Shown: one piece after another, positions 17,114-26,552 of the stretch
Position numbering within the stretch: the first letter of the stretch is position 1
How the letters are laid out: each line of letters starts with the position of its first letter
Origin: Thiohalocapsa sp. ML1
Lineage (GTDB): Bacteria > Pseudomonadota > Gammaproteobacteria > Chromatiales > Chromatiaceae
NCBI RefSeq assembly: GCF_001469165.1
Contig: NZ_JABX01000013.1
Coordinates: forward strand, 62,001-126,000
Reading direction: 5' to 3'
DNA: 64,000 nucleotides
Made by a program: the position numbers and the translations under genes
The notes under the pieces: generated by a model
The model's database searches: none
Told to the model about the DNA's origin: nothing
The model's input: the letters and a program-made list of their open reading frames with translations, nothing else

Positions 17114-17285
17114 GAAGGCGCGGCCGACTTGACGCAAAGCAACGCAATGCACGGCCTGTGCCGATTACGCGGGGGCGCCGGGGTGCGTGACCGGATCGTT
17201 ACGATATACTCGGCGCACGCGCGCTCCAGTTGCGGAGATCGTGCATCACCACTGCCGAAAACGCTCAACGATCAAGGGGCAATCC

Positions 17286-19334
17286 ATGTCCGAATACAAC
17301 GCGGAGGACGTCCGCAACGTCGCTCTCGTCGGCCAAGCCGGCGCCGGCAAGACCACGCTCGTGGAGGCCGTGCTCGCCGCCGCCGGGGCCATTCCGGCGC
17401 CCGGCAGCGTGGACAAGGGCACCGCGGTCTGCGACTGGGACGACATGGAGAAGGAGCTCAAGCACTCGCTTGACGTGGGCATCACGGGCTTCACGACCCA
17501 CGGCAAGCATATCAACCTGCTGGACGCGCCCGGCTATGCGGACTTCCTCGGGCGGGCCCTGTCGGCGCTGAGCGCCGTGGAAACCTGCGCCATCGTCATC
17601 AATGCCGAGAACGGCATCGAGATGCAAACGCAGCGCATGTGGAAGGCGGCCGACCGGCGCAACCTGTGCCGCATGTTCATCGTCAACCGCATCGACGCGG
17701 ACGGCGTGGACTTGGGCGAGCTCACCGCGCAGATCCGCCAGACCTTCGGCGCCGAGTGTCTGCCCATCAACCTGCCGGCTGATGGCGGCAAGCGCGTCAT
17801 CGACGTCTTCTTCAACCCGGCAGGCGAGGGCGCGGATTTCTCCAGCATCGAAGAGGCCCATAGCCAGATCATCGACCAGGTCGTCGAGGTCGATGAGGCG
17901 CTGATGGAGGTCTACCTGGAGCAGGGCCAGGCGCTGAAACCCGAGCAGTTGCACGACGCCTTCGAGGCGGCCCTGCGCGAGGCGCACCTGGTGCCCATCT
18001 GCTTCTGCTCCGCCACCACCGGCGCCGGCATCCCGGAGCTGCTGCAGATCCTGACCCGGCTGATGCCGAACCCGGCCGAGGGCAACCCGCCCCCCTTCAT
18101 GAAGGGCGATGGCGCGAACGTCACCCCCGTGACCGTGGCGCCGGACCCGACCAAGCACGCCATCGGGCACGTGTTTAAGGTGGTCAATGACCCATTCCGG
18201 GGCAAGATCGGCATCTTTCGCATCCATCAGGGGCGCATCACCACCAACAGCCAGCTCTTCATCGGCAATGCCCGCAAGCCATTCAAGGTGAATCATCTGT
18301 TCCGCGTGCACGGTTCGGAGCTGAACGAGGTGAACGAGGGCGTGCCCGGCGACATCCTCGCCGTCGCGCGGGTCGACGACATCCATTTCGACGCCGTGCT
18401 GCACGATAGCCACGACGAGGACCATTTCCATCTCTCCAGTATCGAGTGCCCGGTGCCGCTGTTCGGCCTCGCCGTCAACGTCGCCAAGCGCGGCGACGAG
18501 CAGAAGCTCACCGACGCGCTGCACAAGCTGGAGTCCGAAGACCCCTGTTTCCACGTCGAGCACAACGCATCCGCGAACGAGACCGTGATGCGCGGCATGG
18601 GCGAGCTGCACCTCAAGGTGCTGATGCGGCGCCTGTCGGAGCAGTTCCACGTCGACATCGAGACCCATCCGCCGAGCATCCCGTACCGCGAGACCATCAC
18701 CGCCCCCGCCGAGGGGCATCACCGGCACAAGAAGCAGACCGGGGGTGCCGGGCAGTTCGGCGAGGTCTTCCTGCGGGTGGAGCCGCTGCCCTACGAGGGC
18801 GGCTTCGAGTTTGTCGATGCCACCGTCGGCGGCTCGATTCCGGGCCAGTTCCTGCCCTCCATCGAGAAGGGCGTGCGGATGGCGCTGAGCGAGGGCGCCG
18901 TGGCGGGCTATCCGCTCCAGGACGTCCGCGTCACGGTGTACGACGGCAAGTTCCACCCCGTGGACTCGAAGGACATCGCCTTCGTCACCGCGGGCAAGAA
19001 GGCCTTCCTCGAAGCCATCGACAAGGCCAAGCCGGCGGTCCTGGAGCCCATTGTCAAGATCCGCATCAGCGCGCAGGACAGTCACATGGGCGACCTCACC
19101 GGCGACCTGTCCGGGCGGCGCGGGCGCATCAGCGGCAGCGAGTCGAAGAGCCACGGGCGCATCGTCATCGAGGGCGAGGTGCCGCTCGCGGAGCTCACGA
19201 GCTACGAGTCCAGGCTCAAGTCCATCACCGGCGGCGAGGGCACCTACACCATCGAGCTCAGCCACTACCAGCCGGTGCCGGCCAACATCCAGAAGCAGCT
19301 CGCGGACGCCTACCAGCGGGCCGCCGACGACTGA
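17286..19334 (+). CDS. Elongation factor G-like GTPase
   Basis: This five-domain translational GTPase has 682 aa. The ATG at 17286 is preceded by an AAGGGG ribosome-binding site and starts the family-typical MSEYNAEDVRNVALVGQAGA. The G domain carries P-loop GQAGAGKTT, switch II DAPGYADF and NRID in place of NKxD. Domains II-V follow, with HKKQTGGAGQFGEVFLRVEP and DLTGDLSGRRGRISG near the C-terminus. The GQAGAGKT P-loop (instead of AHIDAGKT) marks the EF-G-like paralogue found alone, away from rpsLG-tufA. It is therefore probably not the main translocase. A role in stress translation or ribosome recycling is possible. It sits upstream of a CPA2 antiporter. Confidence 0.93.
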   Translation: MSEYNAEDVRNVALVGQAGAGKTTLVEAVLAAAGAIPAPGSVDKGTAVCDWDDMEKELKHSLDVGITGFTTHGKHINLLDAPGYADFLGRALSALSAVETCAIVINAENGIEMQTQRMWKAADRRNLCRMFIVNRIDADGVDLGELTAQIRQTFGAECLPINLPADGGKRVIDVFFNPAGEGADFSSIEEAHSQIIDQVVEVDEALMEVYLEQGQALKPEQLHDAFEAALREAHLVPICFCSATTGAGIPELLQILTRLMPNPAEGNPPPFMKGDGANVTPVTVAPDPTKHAIGHVFKVVNDPFRGKIGIFRIHQGRITTNSQLFIGNARKPFKVNHLFRVHGSELNEVNEGVPGDILAVARVDDIHFDAVLHDSHDEDHFHLSSIECPVPLFGLAVNVAKRGDEQKLTDALHKLESEDPCFHVEHNASANETVMRGMGELHLKVLMRRLSEQFHVDIETHPPSIPYRETITAPAEGHHRHKKQTGGAGQFGEVFLRVEPLPYEGGFEFVDATVGGSIPGQFLPSIEKGVRMALSEGAVAGYPLQDVRVTVYDGKFHPVDSKDIAFVTAGKKAFLEAIDKAKPAVLEPIVKIRISAQDSHMGDLTGDLSGRRGRISGSESKSHGRIVIEGEVPLAELTSYESRLKSITGGEGTYTIELSHYQPVPANIQKQLADAYQRAADD

Positions 19335-19425
19335 CGGCTGAGCCGCGGCCCCGCACGGGACGCAGCGCCCGTCCGGGCCGCATCCCGCGCAGCCCCGCAG
19401 CCCCGCATCGCAGCCCCGCATCCCC

Positions 19426-21078
19426 ATGGAGCCCTTCGCGGAGCTGTCGCTGCTGTTGATCCTCGCCGCCTTTGCCGGCGTCGTCGCGGTGGGGCTGCGC
19501 CAGCCCGTGCTGATCGCCTACATCGTGATCGGCATCGGCGTCGGTCCGGCCGGCTTCGGGCTGGTGCAGGCGCACGACCAAATCGATGTGCTGGCGCAGA
19601 TCGGCGTCGCGGTGCTGCTGTTCGTGGTCGGGCTCAAGCTTGATCTCACCCGGGTGCGCGACATCGGCCCGGTGGCGCTCGCCACGGGGCTTGGGCAGCT
19701 CGCCTTCACCATCGTGTTCGGCTTTCTGCTCATCCTCGCGCTGGGCAAGGGCTGGGTGGAGGCGTTCTACGTCGCCGTCGCGCTGACGTTTTCCAGCACC
19801 ATCATCATCGTCAAGCTGCTGTCCGACAAGCGCGAGCTGGACGCCCTGCACGGGCGCATCGCGGTGGGCTTCCTGATCGTGCAGGACATCGCCGTGGTGC
19901 TGGCGATGATGGCGATGAGCACGCTCGGCGGCGAGGCCGGCGCCTCGGCGCTCGACGTGGCCGGCCTGCTGCTGCTGCGCGTCGGCGCCGCCGCTCTGCT
20001 CCTATTCGTGCTCATGCGCTGGGTGCTGCCCCGGCTGGTGCACTGGATCGCGCGCTCGCAGGAGCTGCTGCTGATCTTTGCCATCGCCTGGGGCACCGGG
20101 CTCGCCGCGCTCGGCGAGTGGGCCGGCTTCTCGCAGGAGGCGGGGGCCTTTCTTGCCGGCTTCTCGCTCGCCTCGACGGCCTACCGGGAGGCCATCAGCG
20201 CGCGGCTGACGGGCATCCGGGACTTTCTGCTGCTGTTCTTCTTCATCGACCTCGGCGCCAAGCTGGAGCTCTCCACGCTGGGTGCGGAGGTCTGGGCGGC
20301 CGTGATCCTGTCGCTGTTCGTGCTCATCGGCAATCCGCTCATCGTCATGGCCATCATGGGCTTCATGGGCTATCGCAAGCGCACCGGCTTCTTGGCCGGG
20401 CTCACGGTGGCGCAGATCAGCGAGTTCTCCATTGTGTTCGTGGCCATGGGCATCACCCTCGGGCACGTGGGGGTTGCGGCGCTCGGGCTGACGACCTTGG
20501 TGGGGCTCATCACCATCACGCTGTCCACGTACATGATCCTGTACTCGCAGCAGCTCTACCGGCTGCTGGCGCCCGTGCTCGGGGTCTTCGAGCGGCGCAC
20601 GGCGTTTCGGGAGCTGAACGCCTCGCCAGACGACAACTCGTTGGCGGCGCCCGAGATCGTCGTGCTCGGGCTTGGCCGCTACGGGCTGCGGCTGGCCAAG
20701 CGGCTCGATGCCGCCGGGCTGCGGGTGCTCGGCGTCGATTGCGACCCGGACCTGATCCGGCGGCTCGGTACCGATGCGCTGCCGGTGCGCTTCGGGGATG
20801 GGCAGGACCCGGACTTTCTGGATGAGCTGCCGTTGGACCAGGCGCGCTGGGTCGTCAGCACCCTACCGGATGCGGGGGCCAACCAGGCGGTGCTGCACGC
20901 CCTGTTCGCGCGTGGCTTCCGCGGTGAGATCGCCGTTGCAGCCCGCGACGAGGGCCAAGCCAACGCGCTCTGGCATGCCGGGGCACCGGTCATCCTCTAT
21001 CCGTTCCGCGATGCCGCGGACTTTGCGGCCGAGAACATCCGGGCGTCGATGCAGCCGACGGTGAAGGGTGAAGGGTGA
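19426..21078 (+). CDS. CPA2-family cation/proton antiporter with TrkA-N domain
   Basis: This 550-residue membrane transporter begins MEPFAELSLLLILAAFAGVV. It has about 12 helices to residue 385, including AVLLFVVGLKLDLTRVRDIG and LTFSSTIIIVKLLSDKRELD. The NAD-binding TrkA-N domain starts at about residue 405 (EIVVLGLGRYGLRLAKRL). It is a different subfamily from the antiporter at 15312. The last codons (VKGEG, stop TGA) are part of a GTGAAGG heptamer array, so the native C-terminus has been overwritten by the repeat. The gene follows the EF-G-like gene by 91 bp and may be co-transcribed. Confidence 0.9.
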   Translation: MEPFAELSLLLILAAFAGVVAVGLRQPVLIAYIVIGIGVGPAGFGLVQAHDQIDVLAQIGVAVLLFVVGLKLDLTRVRDIGPVALATGLGQLAFTIVFGFLLILALGKGWVEAFYVAVALTFSSTIIIVKLLSDKRELDALHGRIAVGFLIVQDIAVVLAMMAMSTLGGEAGASALDVAGLLLLRVGAAALLLFVLMRWVLPRLVHWIARSQELLLIFAIAWGTGLAALGEWAGFSQEAGAFLAGFSLASTAYREAISARLTGIRDFLLLFFFIDLGAKLELSTLGAEVWAAVILSLFVLIGNPLIVMAIMGFMGYRKRTGFLAGLTVAQISEFSIVFVAMGITLGHVGVAALGLTTLVGLITITLSTYMILYSQQLYRLLAPVLGVFERRTAFRELNASPDDNSLAAPEIVVLGLGRYGLRLAKRLDAAGLRVLGVDCDPDLIRRLGTDALPVRFGDGQDPDFLDELPLDQARWVVSTLPDAGANQAVLHALFARGFRGEIAVAARDEGQANALWHAGAPVILYPFRDAADFAAENIRASMQPTVKGEG

Positions 21079-21212
21079 AGGGTGAAGGGTGAAGGGTGAA
21101 GGGTGAAGGGTGAAGGGTGAAGGGTGAAGGGTGAAGGGTGAAGAGTGAAGAGTGAAGAGTGAAGAGTGAAGAGTGAAGGGAGCCCTCCTCGGCCCTTGGC
21201 CCTTGGCCCTTG
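21061..21212. repeat. GTGAAGG heptanucleotide array plus GGCCCTT array
   Basis: About 17 uninterrupted 7-bp units lie here, GTGAAGG for the first 11 and GTGAAGA for most of the rest (21061-21180). They are followed by GGCCCTT heptamers to 21212. The first units encode the C-terminus and stop of the upstream antiporter, and the far end touches the stop codon of the convergent universal stress protein gene. Perfect copies suggest a recent or length-variable array. Confidence 0.95.
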
Positions 21213-21213
21213 A

Positions 21214-22188
21214 CTAAAGGCCCACCGGGCTCGCGAATCCGCGCGGCTTCAGCGCCAGCACGGAGCAGTCGAGCCGTTGCAGGACGTTCTCCGCGGTATT
21301 ACCGATGAGCAGCCCCGCGAGACCGGAGCGACCCACGGTGCCAAGCACGACGACGTCCGCCTCAACATCCGCGGCCACCGCCGGCAGGACCCGGTGCGGC
21401 GGCCCTTTCGGCAGATGGAGCACGGGCTTCAGCCAGCTCAGCGCCTCCGGCCCGATGCGATCGCCGAGGGCGTGCAGCGCTGCCTCCAGCGCGCTCCCGT
21501 GGCGGCGGCGCTCCGCGGCGACGTGGGCCTGGATCTGGTCGTCCGGCAGCGACAGCGCGCCGAGGCGCATCACGGACTCGGCGACGCTGTCCCAAGCGTG
21601 CACGACATGCAGCTCCGCAAACTCGGCCACGGCCAGCGAGGCGGCGATCTCAAGGATGCTCAGGCTCAGCTCCCGGCGCGTGCCGAGCTCGGCCTCGGGG
21701 TAGAGCTGCTCGACGTCGACGGCGGCGAGCACGCGGTGGAACCGCGGCTGCGGCGTCGGCCGCAGGAGCCAGACCGGGCAGGGACACTTGCGCAGCAGAT
21801 GCATGTCGTCGCTGCCGAGCAGGCGATCCAGCATGCCGGTGTCGCCCGCGCACTTGATGACCAGATCGCGACCGTGGCCCAGCACGTCGCGGATGACGGC
21901 AAGGAACAGCTCGCCCGTCAGCACCAGCCGCTCGGCGTCGAGGTCCTCGGCTCGGTCGGCGATCAGCGCATCAAGGCGCGCCTTGGCCTTGTCCACGAGC
22001 GCCCGCTGCAGGCCCTCGCCGGTGACGTCGAGCCCCTCCAGGCTCAGCTCGGCCGGCAGTTGCTCGACGACGGCGGCGATGGTGAGGTGCGCCTGATTCG
22101 AGCGCGCGAGATCGAACGCGCGGGCCAAGGCGCAGTCGTCGTCCGCGTCGTTGCCGACCACGTAGAGGATGTTCTTGAAGCGCTTCAT
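21214..22188 (-). CDS. Tandem universal stress protein (UspE-like)
   Basis: This cytoplasmic protein of 324 residues has two Usp domains (about 1-150 and 155-315). The N-terminus MKRFKNILYVVGNDADDD is typical of UspE-type proteins. The second domain has an ATP-binding motif of the G-2x-G-9x-G type in VLGTVGRSGLAGLLIGNTAENVL. The first domain's equivalent (KCAGDTGMLDRLLGSDDMHL) is degenerate. It likely aids survival under starvation or oxidative stress. It converges with the antiporter gene, with only a heptamer array between them. Confidence 0.88.
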   Translation of the reverse strand: MKRFKNILYVVGNDADDDCALARAFDLARSNQAHLTIAAVVEQLPAELSLEGLDVTGEGLQRALVDKAKARLDALIADRAEDLDAERLVLTGELFLAVIRDVLGHGRDLVIKCAGDTGMLDRLLGSDDMHLLRKCPCPVWLLRPTPQPRFHRVLAAVDVEQLYPEAELGTRRELSLSILEIAASLAVAEFAELHVVHAWDSVAESVMRLGALSLPDDQIQAHVAAERRRHGSALEAALHALGDRIGPEALSWLKPVLHLPKGPPHRVLPAVAADVEADVVVLGTVGRSGLAGLLIGNTAENVLQRLDCSVLALKPRGFASPVGL

Positions 22189-22311
22189 GGCATCGCCTTC
22201 GGCATGGCGGGCGCGTGTGGTGCAGCCCCGTCATGCCGATGCTAAGCCCGCACCTTCGCCGTGTCACCGGGGCCGCCCTGCTTAGGCCCGGGCTGCGGGT
22301 GCCCGGGCCCG

Positions 22312-22758
22312 TCAGGAGCAGGGATCGGTGCCCCAGTCCTCGTGGCCGCGGCCGGGCCAGCACTGCACCTGCTGGCCGACCCAGGTCAGCTCCCAGTCCG
22401 AGCCCTGCGGCTCGAACTCCAGCCGATGGCGCTGGCTGCGGACGGAGTCGTCCGGCAGGCCGATCTGGGTGAACAGCACGATCTGCTGCGTGGCGGTTTC
22501 CGACAGCAGCTCGACCTGCTCGGAGTAGTTGCCCTCCACCGGCTCGCTGATGCCGTAGAGCGCCTGGGCCAGCGCCAGCGGGTCGGCACCGACGGTGGTG
22601 CCTATGGGTGGCGGGATGTGCTCGAAGGCGGCGCGACCGGGGTCGGCGTCGAGCACGGTGCTGTCGGTCGGGGCGCTGCAGCCCGCGACAAGCAGGCAGA
22701 GACAGCCTGCAACAACAAGGCTGGCCGGGGGCAGGACGCCCCGAGGCCGGGAAGACAT
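22312..22758 (-). CDS. Putative lipoprotein of unknown function
   Basis: This is a 148-residue protein with a type II signal peptide: basic start MSSRPRG, a hydrophobic run, and the lipobox LVAGC at about residue 27. The mature part is acidic and contains ALAQALYGISEPVEGNYSEQ and ends with two cysteines (QVQCWPGRGHEDWGTDPC). An alternative ATG lies four codons upstream (22770). No family is recognised. It lies between a Usp gene and an MbcA-like gene on the same strand. Confidence 0.65.
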   Translation of the reverse strand: MSSRPRGVLPPASLVVAGCLCLLVAGCSAPTDSTVLDADPGRAAFEHIPPPIGTTVGADPLALAQALYGISEPVEGNYSEQVELLSETATQQIVLFTQIGLPDDSVRSQRHRLEFEPQGSDWELTWVGQQVQCWPGRGHEDWGTDPCS

Positions 22759-22845
22759 GGCATCAAACATGGCAGGACTCCGCGGGGTATTGGCCCGTGG
22801 ATGATACAGGAGCCCCCCAGTCAGCCGTGCAGCCGCGCGCTGCGG

Positions 22846-23265
22846 TCATTGCGCCATGCTGTACTCGCTCTTGGAGCCGGTGAGGTCCCAGGCGAAGGTG
22901 CAGTCCAGGTGGGACAGCACGGAGATCAGCCCGCTCTCGCCGTCTTCGACCATCACGGCGACGGGGGCGCGCCGGCCGAACTGCTTGTTGCCGCGCTTGA
23001 CCCAGAGGTGTCGCATCTCGGGATTGCGCGGAAAGTAGGTATGCAGCGCCTCTTCGATGCGCAGCAGGTAGGCGACCCGCCGGTCCACCGTCGTGTCGGC
23101 CGGAAAGGCCTCCTCTTCACGGAAGCGCGAGATGTTGCGCGCCTTCACGCTGTCAGGCAGTTGCAGGAGCCGGATCATGTCCCCGGCGGAGAGGTTCCAG
23201 CTTTCCAGCATGCTCATGACCTGGCGGGTCATGGCTTGGCGTTCTTCGACGGTGAGCTCCGACAT
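22846..23265 (-). CDS. MbcA/ParS/Xre-type antitoxin-like protein
   Basis: This is a 139-residue protein. The start at MSELTVEERQAM is chosen because an upstream extension has no ribosome-binding site. The N-terminal half is helical, with a possible DNA-binding segment (WNLSAGDMIRLLQLPDSVKA). The C-terminal half matches the MbcA/ParS toxin-binding domain (formerly DUF2384): YLLRIEEALHTYFPRNPEMR, then HLWVKRGNKQFGRRAPVAVM, then G-L-ISVLSHLD. These proteins normally pair with RES-domain toxins. No RES gene is adjacent, so it may act alone as a regulator or be an orphan antitoxin. Confidence 0.75.
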   Translation of the reverse strand: MSELTVEERQAMTRQVMSMLESWNLSAGDMIRLLQLPDSVKARNISRFREEEAFPADTTVDRRVAYLLRIEEALHTYFPRNPEMRHLWVKRGNKQFGRRAPVAVMVEDGESGLISVLSHLDCTFAWDLTGSKSEYSMAQ

Positions 23266-23435
23266 CGGCGTTGACCTGAGGGTAAGGGGCGAGTGGTTTG
23301 GCCGTGGCTGCTGCCATGACAACTGCTAACCGGTCATGTGCAGGCGAAAACCTAGCATTCAACCCGGAAATTGGTGGCGCCCGGCGGGCGGCTCGCCGGG
23401 CGTCCGCGGGCGGTTTCGGGATGTCTCAAAGAGGC

Positions 23436-24368
23436 TCAGCCGTTCGGGTCGAGCCGCGTCGCGTCCAGGCCGATGCCAATGGGGCCGCGGGGCAGCCAGA
23501 CCTCCATCCGCTGCCCGGCGCGGACCACGCTGACGGGCACCAGCTCGCCGCGGACGCCCGTGCTGGTGGCGGCGCGCAGGTCCTCGAAGTCGAGCACCGG
23601 CGTATCGCCGTAGCGCTCGATGACGTCGCCGGTCATGAGCCCGCTCTCCTCGCCGGCGGAGCCGGGCAGCACCGAGTCCACGGCGACGCGGTTCGGCTGG
23701 CCGGTGGCGAACAGGTAACGGTCGTAGGCGTCGCTGCCGACCTCGTCCTCGATGGACACCTGCTCCTCGTTCAGCCGCCCGATCTCCTCGCGATAGCGCG
23801 CGGTGCCGAGCCAGCCCTCGCGGGCGGCCTCGTCGCGCAGCTCGAGCCGCGCCAGCGCGACCTGTGAGCGCCGCCACAGCAGGTCGTCGGCCAGCTCCGG
23901 CGTCACGCCGGCGCGGAGCAGGGCGTCGCGCTGCTCGGCGGGCGTCGCCGGGCCGCGGCGCCGCGGCTCCGTTGCCGCTGTGCTGTCCCCCGCGGGCTCG
24001 CGCTGCTCCACCAGTGCGACGCGGTGGCGCAGCTCCGCCAGCTCCGCCTGCATGCGGCCCCAGCCGTTGCTCAGCTCTGAGATCCGCTCGGCGAGCTCGT
24101 CTGTGACCTCCGGTGACACGGCCGGGGTGGCCGGCGGCGGCGCGACCGGCGTCGGCTCGGGTGCGGGCGGCTCGGCCGGCGCCGGCGGCGCGGTCTCGAC
24201 GCTCGCGATGTTGAGCGGCGGCTCGGCCGGCACCGCGGCGGTCGGTGCGGGCGCGGGCGGCGACTCGGGCGGGGGGCGGAGCACGTCGGAGAGCACCGTG
24301 GCGCCGGTCAGCAGACCGGCGAGGAAGGTGGCGGCGTAGGTGATGATCAGTCGGGTGCGTGGCTGCAT
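23436..24368 (-). CDS. Membrane-anchored PDZ-domain protein
   Basis: This is a 310-residue protein with an N-terminal membrane anchor (residues 8-30, IITYAATFLAGLLTGATVLS). A long Pro/Ala-rich periplasmic linker (35-90) follows, then a coiled-coil-like region (95-135, ELAERISELSNGWGRMQAEL). A helical part follows, and a C-terminal PDZ domain lies at about 225-300 (AVDSVLPGSAGEESGLMTGD, VIERYGDTPV). No protease domain is present, so it is probably a scaffold or a regulator of a periplasmic protease. It is monocistronic. The ATG gives the anchor directly. Confidence 0.8.
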   Translation of the reverse strand: MQPRTRLIITYAATFLAGLLTGATVLSDVLRPPPESPPAPAPTAAVPAEPPLNIASVETAPPAPAEPPAPEPTPVAPPPATPAVSPEVTDELAERISELSNGWGRMQAELAELRHRVALVEQREPAGDSTAATEPRRRGPATPAEQRDALLRAGVTPELADDLLWRRSQVALARLELRDEAAREGWLGTARYREEIGRLNEEQVSIEDEVGSDAYDRYLFATGQPNRVAVDSVLPGSAGEESGLMTGDVIERYGDTPVLDFEDLRAATSTGVRGELVPVSVVRAGQRMEVWLPRGPIGIGLDATRLDPNG

Positions 24369-24587
24369 GGGATGGGTCGGCTGTTGCAGTGGCGGGGCGT
24401 CGAGCGAAAGCTGTCGTTGTCAAATCGTTGTCATTGTTGCCGCTTTCGGCATCGGCGTAACCGAAATCAGGCGCCGGCGGCGGCCGCGCTGCGCGGTCGC
24501 GTTCGGTGCCGGGTTAGGCTGCCGGGGAAGCGCCATGTTCCGCAACCCCGGCCGGGCGTCGCGACCGACGCTGCGTCGCGGCGCGTG

Positions 24588-25163
24588 CTATCCAGCCGCG
24601 GCGCCGTGCCGAAAGCAGCCGGTCAGATGGTCATCGACCAGGCCCGCCGACTGCATCAGCGCGTAACAGATGGTGGGGCCGACGAACCTAAACCCGAGCC
24701 GCCTCAGCTCCCGGCTCATGGCCTGCGATGCCGGCGTTTCGGCGGGCACGTCCTCCAGGCGACCAAAGGCGTTGCGGCGCGGCACGCCATCGACGTGGCG
24801 CCAGAGCGTGTCCGCGAGCGTCGTGCCGGCGTCCCACAGCCGCAGCAGCGCCTGCGCATTGCCGATGGCCGCATCCACCTTGGCGCGGTTGCGGATGATG
24901 CCGGGGTCGGCGAGCAACCGGGCCTTGTCCGCATCGCCATAGGCCGCGATGCGCTCTGCGTCGAAGCCGTGGAAGGCGCTCCGATAGCCCTCGCGCCGGC
25001 GCAGCACCGTCAGCCAGCTCAGGCCCGCCTGGGCGCCCTCCAGGATCAGCAGCTCGAACAGTGCGCGCTCGTCGTGCAGCGGCACGCCCCACTCCGTGTC
25101 GTGGTAGGCGACATAGAGCGGGTCGGTGCCGCACCAAGGGCAGCGGGCGGGCTCGGTGCTCAT
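24588..25163 (-). CDS. tag: DNA-3-methyladenine glycosylase I
   Basis: Tag (191 aa) removes 3-methyladenine from alkylated DNA. The N-terminus has the zinc-site residues CPWCGTDPLYVAYHDTEWGV. The helix-hairpin-helix core is around AGLSWLTVLRRREGYRSAFH, and the C-terminal zinc ligands lie in DDHLTGCFRH. FRFVGPTICYALMQSAGLVD is the family's conserved block. The length is normal. It is a single gene with no adjacent adaptive-response gene. Confidence 0.95.
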   Translation of the reverse strand: MSTEPARCPWCGTDPLYVAYHDTEWGVPLHDERALFELLILEGAQAGLSWLTVLRRREGYRSAFHGFDAERIAAYGDADKARLLADPGIIRNRAKVDAAIGNAQALLRLWDAGTTLADTLWRHVDGVPRRNAFGRLEDVPAETPASQAMSRELRRLGFRFVGPTICYALMQSAGLVDDHLTGCFRHGAAAG

Positions 25164-25379
25164 GCGGCAGTCACCGCGGGGTGGAGGGGGCTTCGCATGC
25201 CGGTGCTCTGTCCGTGTCGTCGCTGTTGTCCGGGTCCATAGTATCCGGCTCTGAACGGCCGCGCCGGTCGGCTGGACAGGTTCAAGGCTGGCGACGTATC
25301 GCAGATACGGGCCGCTGCGTTGCCGATCCGACGGCGGTGCACTAGCCTCGGCGCATGTAGAACATCCCGCAAGGGCTCA

Positions 25380-25489
25380 GAGGCTGTGAAAAAACCGGCA
25401 GCCGAAAGAATCCGTCTCCGTAAGTCCCTGCTTTATAAATGGCAATTTTCTGAGATGCCGGCGAGAAAAGGATTTTTTCACAAACTCTC
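25380..25489. mobile_element. MITE-like element with inverted terminal repeats
   Basis: The left end GAGGCTGTGAAAAAACC and the right end GGATTTTTTCACAAACTCTC are imperfect inverted repeats around 75 bp of AT-richer DNA with no coding capacity. Ends of the type GAGGCTGTGAAAAA are known from IS elements, so this is probably a non-autonomous derivative. It ends five bases before the start codon of the Phd-type antitoxin and therefore supplies that gene's leader and ribosome-binding region. Confidence 0.6.
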
Positions 25490-25493
25490 AGCC

Positions 25494-25741
<248 letters not shown>

Positions 25742-25742
<1 letters not shown>

Positions 25743-25864
25743 TGCCGATGCCGGATCGCTTCAGCATCGACACCAACATCCTGATCTACAGCGTCGATGC
25801 GGACGCCGGCGAGCGCCACGAGCAGGCCATGGCGTTGCGCGACGACTTGGCCGAGCGCCAGTGA
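25742..25864 (+). pseudogene. Truncated PIN-domain (VapC-type) toxin
   Basis: The gene starts correctly, overlapping the antitoxin stop, and encodes MPMPDRFSIDTNILIYSVDA with the first PIN aspartate (SIDTNILIY). It stops after 40 residues, where a hairpin repeat (25867-25955) begins. A full PIN toxin has about 130 residues and three or four acidic residues, so this is a dead fragment. Confidence 0.85.
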
Positions 25865-25866
25865 TT

Positions 25867-25955
25867 TTTGGACTACGAAACACACGAAACACGCGAAAAG
25901 CGGACGCAACTGCGATGGTTTCCGGCCTGTTCGCGCTTTTCGCCTGTTTCATAGT
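25867..25955. repeat. Dispersed hairpin repeat (ACGAAACACGCGAAAAG), copy 1
   Basis: The arms CGAAACACGCGAAAAG and CTTTTCGCCTGTTTC can pair across a 35-bp loop. A second copy with the same arm sequence is at 29144-29238. This copy abuts the truncated PIN toxin. Confidence 0.75.
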
Positions 25956-25979
25956 TCCTCTTTGGGGGCGCCGTGACGA

Positions 25980-26500
25980 TCAAGAATCGGCGTCCGGCCG
26001 TGGGCCGCTGTCCCCGCGCGCGTTTTGCAGGTTCGCTTCCGCCTCTGCGATCCGGGGATGGCCTGGCGGCAAGGCCGCGCGAAAGATGGACAGCGCCTTC
26101 TCCAGATCGGCCAGCGCCTCCTCCCGGTGTCCCAGCCGGTGGGCTGGAGCTGGACGTTGACCACGGCGTCCGCCAGCGGGGACTCCAAGAGCCGCGCCCG
26201 GCGCTGCTGGCGCGGGGTGCGATCCTGGCGGAGCTGGGTCAGCAGCTTGTCGGCGTAGGCGCCCAAGGCGACGCCGTCCGGGTTGGTGGCGTCGGTGTCG
26301 AGCACGGCGTGGACCAGGGCATGGCCCTGGTCGGCCGCGGCCAGGGCCGCCGCTTGCAGCAGGTAAGTCTTGCCGCTGTGGGAGGCGCCGCGCAACTCGA
26401 TGACGCGCTCGAAGGGCCGCGGCGCGCCGTCGTCGGCCCCGGGCAAGCGGCCGACCTGGCTCCGTATCGCCGCGGCTTGGCGGTACTGGACGCTTGACCG
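25980..26500 (-). pseudogene. Remnant of a STAND/TPR-type ATPase
   Basis: On the minus strand one frame carries a P-loop segment, ERVIELRGASHSGKTYLLQA, plus DQGHALVHAVLDTDATNPDG. A different frame then carries part of a tetratricopeptide repeat, HREEALADLEKALSIFRAAL, then PPGHPRIAEAEANLQNA. This TPR type (ALPPGHP) is typical of NB-ARC/STAND proteins. Most of the original gene is missing and the two pieces are out of frame, so it is not functional. Confidence 0.55.
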
Positions 26501-26552
26501 CGCGTTCCTCGCCGCCTAGGGTCGAACAGCGCCAACAACCGCAGGCTCCGCC

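Noticed and set aside
17286-19334. Main elongation factor G (fusA)
   Set aside because: The P-loop is GQAGAGKT rather than AHIDAGKT and there is no ribosomal protein or tuf gene beside it, so it was called EF-G-like.
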